Part shown: piece by piece, positions 63,247 to 64,000 of the stretch
Numbering within the stretch: the stretch's first letter is position 1
Layout of the letters: every line of letters begins with the position of its first letter
Assembly: GCA_963995525.1 (NCBI GenBank)
Contig: CAXEFP010000908.1
Span: forward strand, 310,001-374,000
Source: Escarpia spicata
Lineage: Eukaryota; Annelida; Polychaeta; Sabellida; Siboglinidae
Direction: 5' to 3'
Length of the DNA stretch: 64,000 nucleotides
The notes under the pieces: generated by a model
What the model was told of the DNA's origin: nothing
The model's input: only the letters and a program-made list of their open reading frames with translations
The model's database searches: none
Position numbers and translations under genes: made by a program

Positions 63247-64000
63247 CCCCAAATAGATGTTTTGCATGTTACAAATCTTCACGAAGGCTAGATTGATATC
63301 AAGCTACACACATAACTAGATTAACCCCAAATGGGAATGCATGTTACCGTTTTATCCCCGTCACGTAAGTTACAAGAACATATTACGTAAGTTATAGGTG
63401 TGAAAACTCATCCCCATTAGAAGTTTTTTCTTGTCTAAAGCAGCAGTACCTTCAGTACTCACGAGACAAACATGTCCCATATCAAAGTGTTCGAAAAAAA
63501 TTAATGCATATCACAGCAAAACGGTATTTGTAATGCACTTTTTTCGGCGGAAGGATATTTAATGTGGTCTTACCCCAAATATATGTTTTGCATGTTACAA
63601 ATCTTCACGAAGGCTAGATTGATATCAAGCTACACACATAACTAGATTAACCCCAAATGGGAATGCATGTTACCGTTTTATCCCCGTCACGTAAGTTACA
63701 AGAACATATTACGTAAGTTATAGGTGTGAAAACTCATCCCCATTTGATGTTTTATCTTGTCTAAAGCAGCAGTACATTCAGTACTCACGAGACAAACATG
63801 TCCCATGTCAAAATGTTCGAAAAAAATTAATGCATATCACAGCAAAACGGTATTTATAGTGCACTTTTTTCGGCGGAAGGATCCTTAATGTGGTCTTACC
63901 CCAAATAGATGTTTTGCATGTTACAAATCTTCACGAAGGCTAGATTGATATCAAGCTACACACATAACTAGATTAATCACAAATGGGAATGCATGTTACC
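63247..64000 (+). repeat. 12-monomer HOR, partial copy 4, open at window edge
   Basis: It restarts with the CATTAGAAG monomer (63418), followed by the ATATATG/TTTATAGTGC monomer and 102 bases of an ATCACAAAT monomer. The second monomer ends GGATCCTTAATG, whereas this position in copies 1-3 has GGATTCTTAATG. In that respect it matches monomer 7 of the 12-mer, so the register may shift beyond the edge. The array continues past 64000. Confidence 0.88.

Larger units (their letters stand above)
1..64000 (+). repeat. Tandem satellite array, 326-bp monomer, about 196.3 copies
   Basis: The same sequence recurs every 326 bases from the first base to the last; block starts at 1, 327, 653, 979 and so on reach 63899 with a net phase shift of only +2. 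All copies are head to tail on one strand; I noticed no inverted copy, spacer, transposon or unique sequence. Monomers differ mainly by base substitutions at about twenty recurring positions. The first monomer has C=64, G=55 (36.5% GC). Such arrays are typical of eukaryotic heterochromatin, often centromeric or subtelomeric; the location here is inference. I do not recognise the satellite family. There is no gene anywhere in the window, so every stretch is accounted for by this array. Confidence 0.99.

Noticed and set aside
1..64000. CRISPR array
   Set aside because: There are regular repeats but no distinct spacers; the whole 326-bp unit is repeated and there are no cas genes.
1..64000. Telomeric or rDNA repeats
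   Set aside because: No TTAGGG or TTTAGGG runs, and no rRNA-like or spacer-like sequence was recognised.
1..64000. Retrotransposon or LTR-derived origin of the unit
   Set aside because: No coding remnants, primer-binding site, polypurine tract or TG...CA ends at a consistent position. An origin from a transposon cannot be excluded without a database search, but nothing visible supports it.
1..64000. Species or named satellite family assignment
   Set aside because: The monomer does not match any satellite I can recall with confidence. Length and AT content are shared by many plant and animal satellites, so naming one would be a guess; a search against a repeat database would decide.

Overview
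The whole 64-kb window is one uninterrupted tandem satellite-DNA array. The unit is 326 bp, all copies run head to tail in the same orientation, and there are 196 complete monomers plus a 102-bp partial copy at the right edge (63899-64000). I see no genuine protein-coding gene, RNA gene, transposon, CRISPR array, telomeric repeat or unique flanking sequence. An array of this length and multi-level periodicity is typical of eukaryotic constitutive heterochromatin (centromeric, pericentromeric or subtelomeric). I do not recognise the family and cannot name the species. The first monomer has 119 G+C of 326 (36.5% GC) and 10 CpG, observed/expected about 0.93, so CpG is not depleted.

Monomer anatomy, numbered from the (c/t)cccaaat block: an 18-bp near-palindrome around TTGATATCAA (43-60), a 12-bp inverted repeat (82-93 with 163-174), two ACGTAAGTTA direct repeats exactly 22 bp apart inside that inverted repeat (117-126, 139-148), a T-rich tract before AAAGCAGCAG (178-200), an A7 tract after TTCG (248-254) and a T6 tract before CGGCGG (293-298). 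Blocks beginning CCCCA near 1, 79 and 166 suggest that the 326-bp unit grew from shorter related pieces; 326 is about 2 x 163, roughly two nucleosome lengths.

Three monomer body classes (A, B, C) and several start and end variants are mixed in a non-random order, giving higher-order repeats (HORs). Layout: 1-6846, a 9-mer and two shortened derivatives (7-mer, 5-mer); 6847-12062, a transition and two 6-mers; 12063-17930, 7-mer copies I, II and a truncated III; 17931-20864, a 9-monomer block duplicating 7173-10106; 20865-25428, 7-mer copies IV and V; 25429-37491, an irregular mosaic with chimeric monomers; 37492-42055, two 7-mers of another type; 42056-43033, three linking monomers; 43034-47597, two further 7-mers with an embedded 3-mer; 47598-51509, irregular; 51510-64000, a very homogeneous 12-mer HOR (3912 bp) in just over three copies that runs off the right edge.

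The strongest biological content is the recombination record: chimeric monomers with breakpoints mapped to a few bases, nested HORs of 3, 5, 6, 7, 9 and 12 monomers, near-identical recent amplification at the right end, and almost invariant monomer length (three independent 1-bp indel events in 196 monomers). The only open frames, a repeated 63-codon frame in 51 monomers, are explained by satellite periodicity and are not treated as genes.
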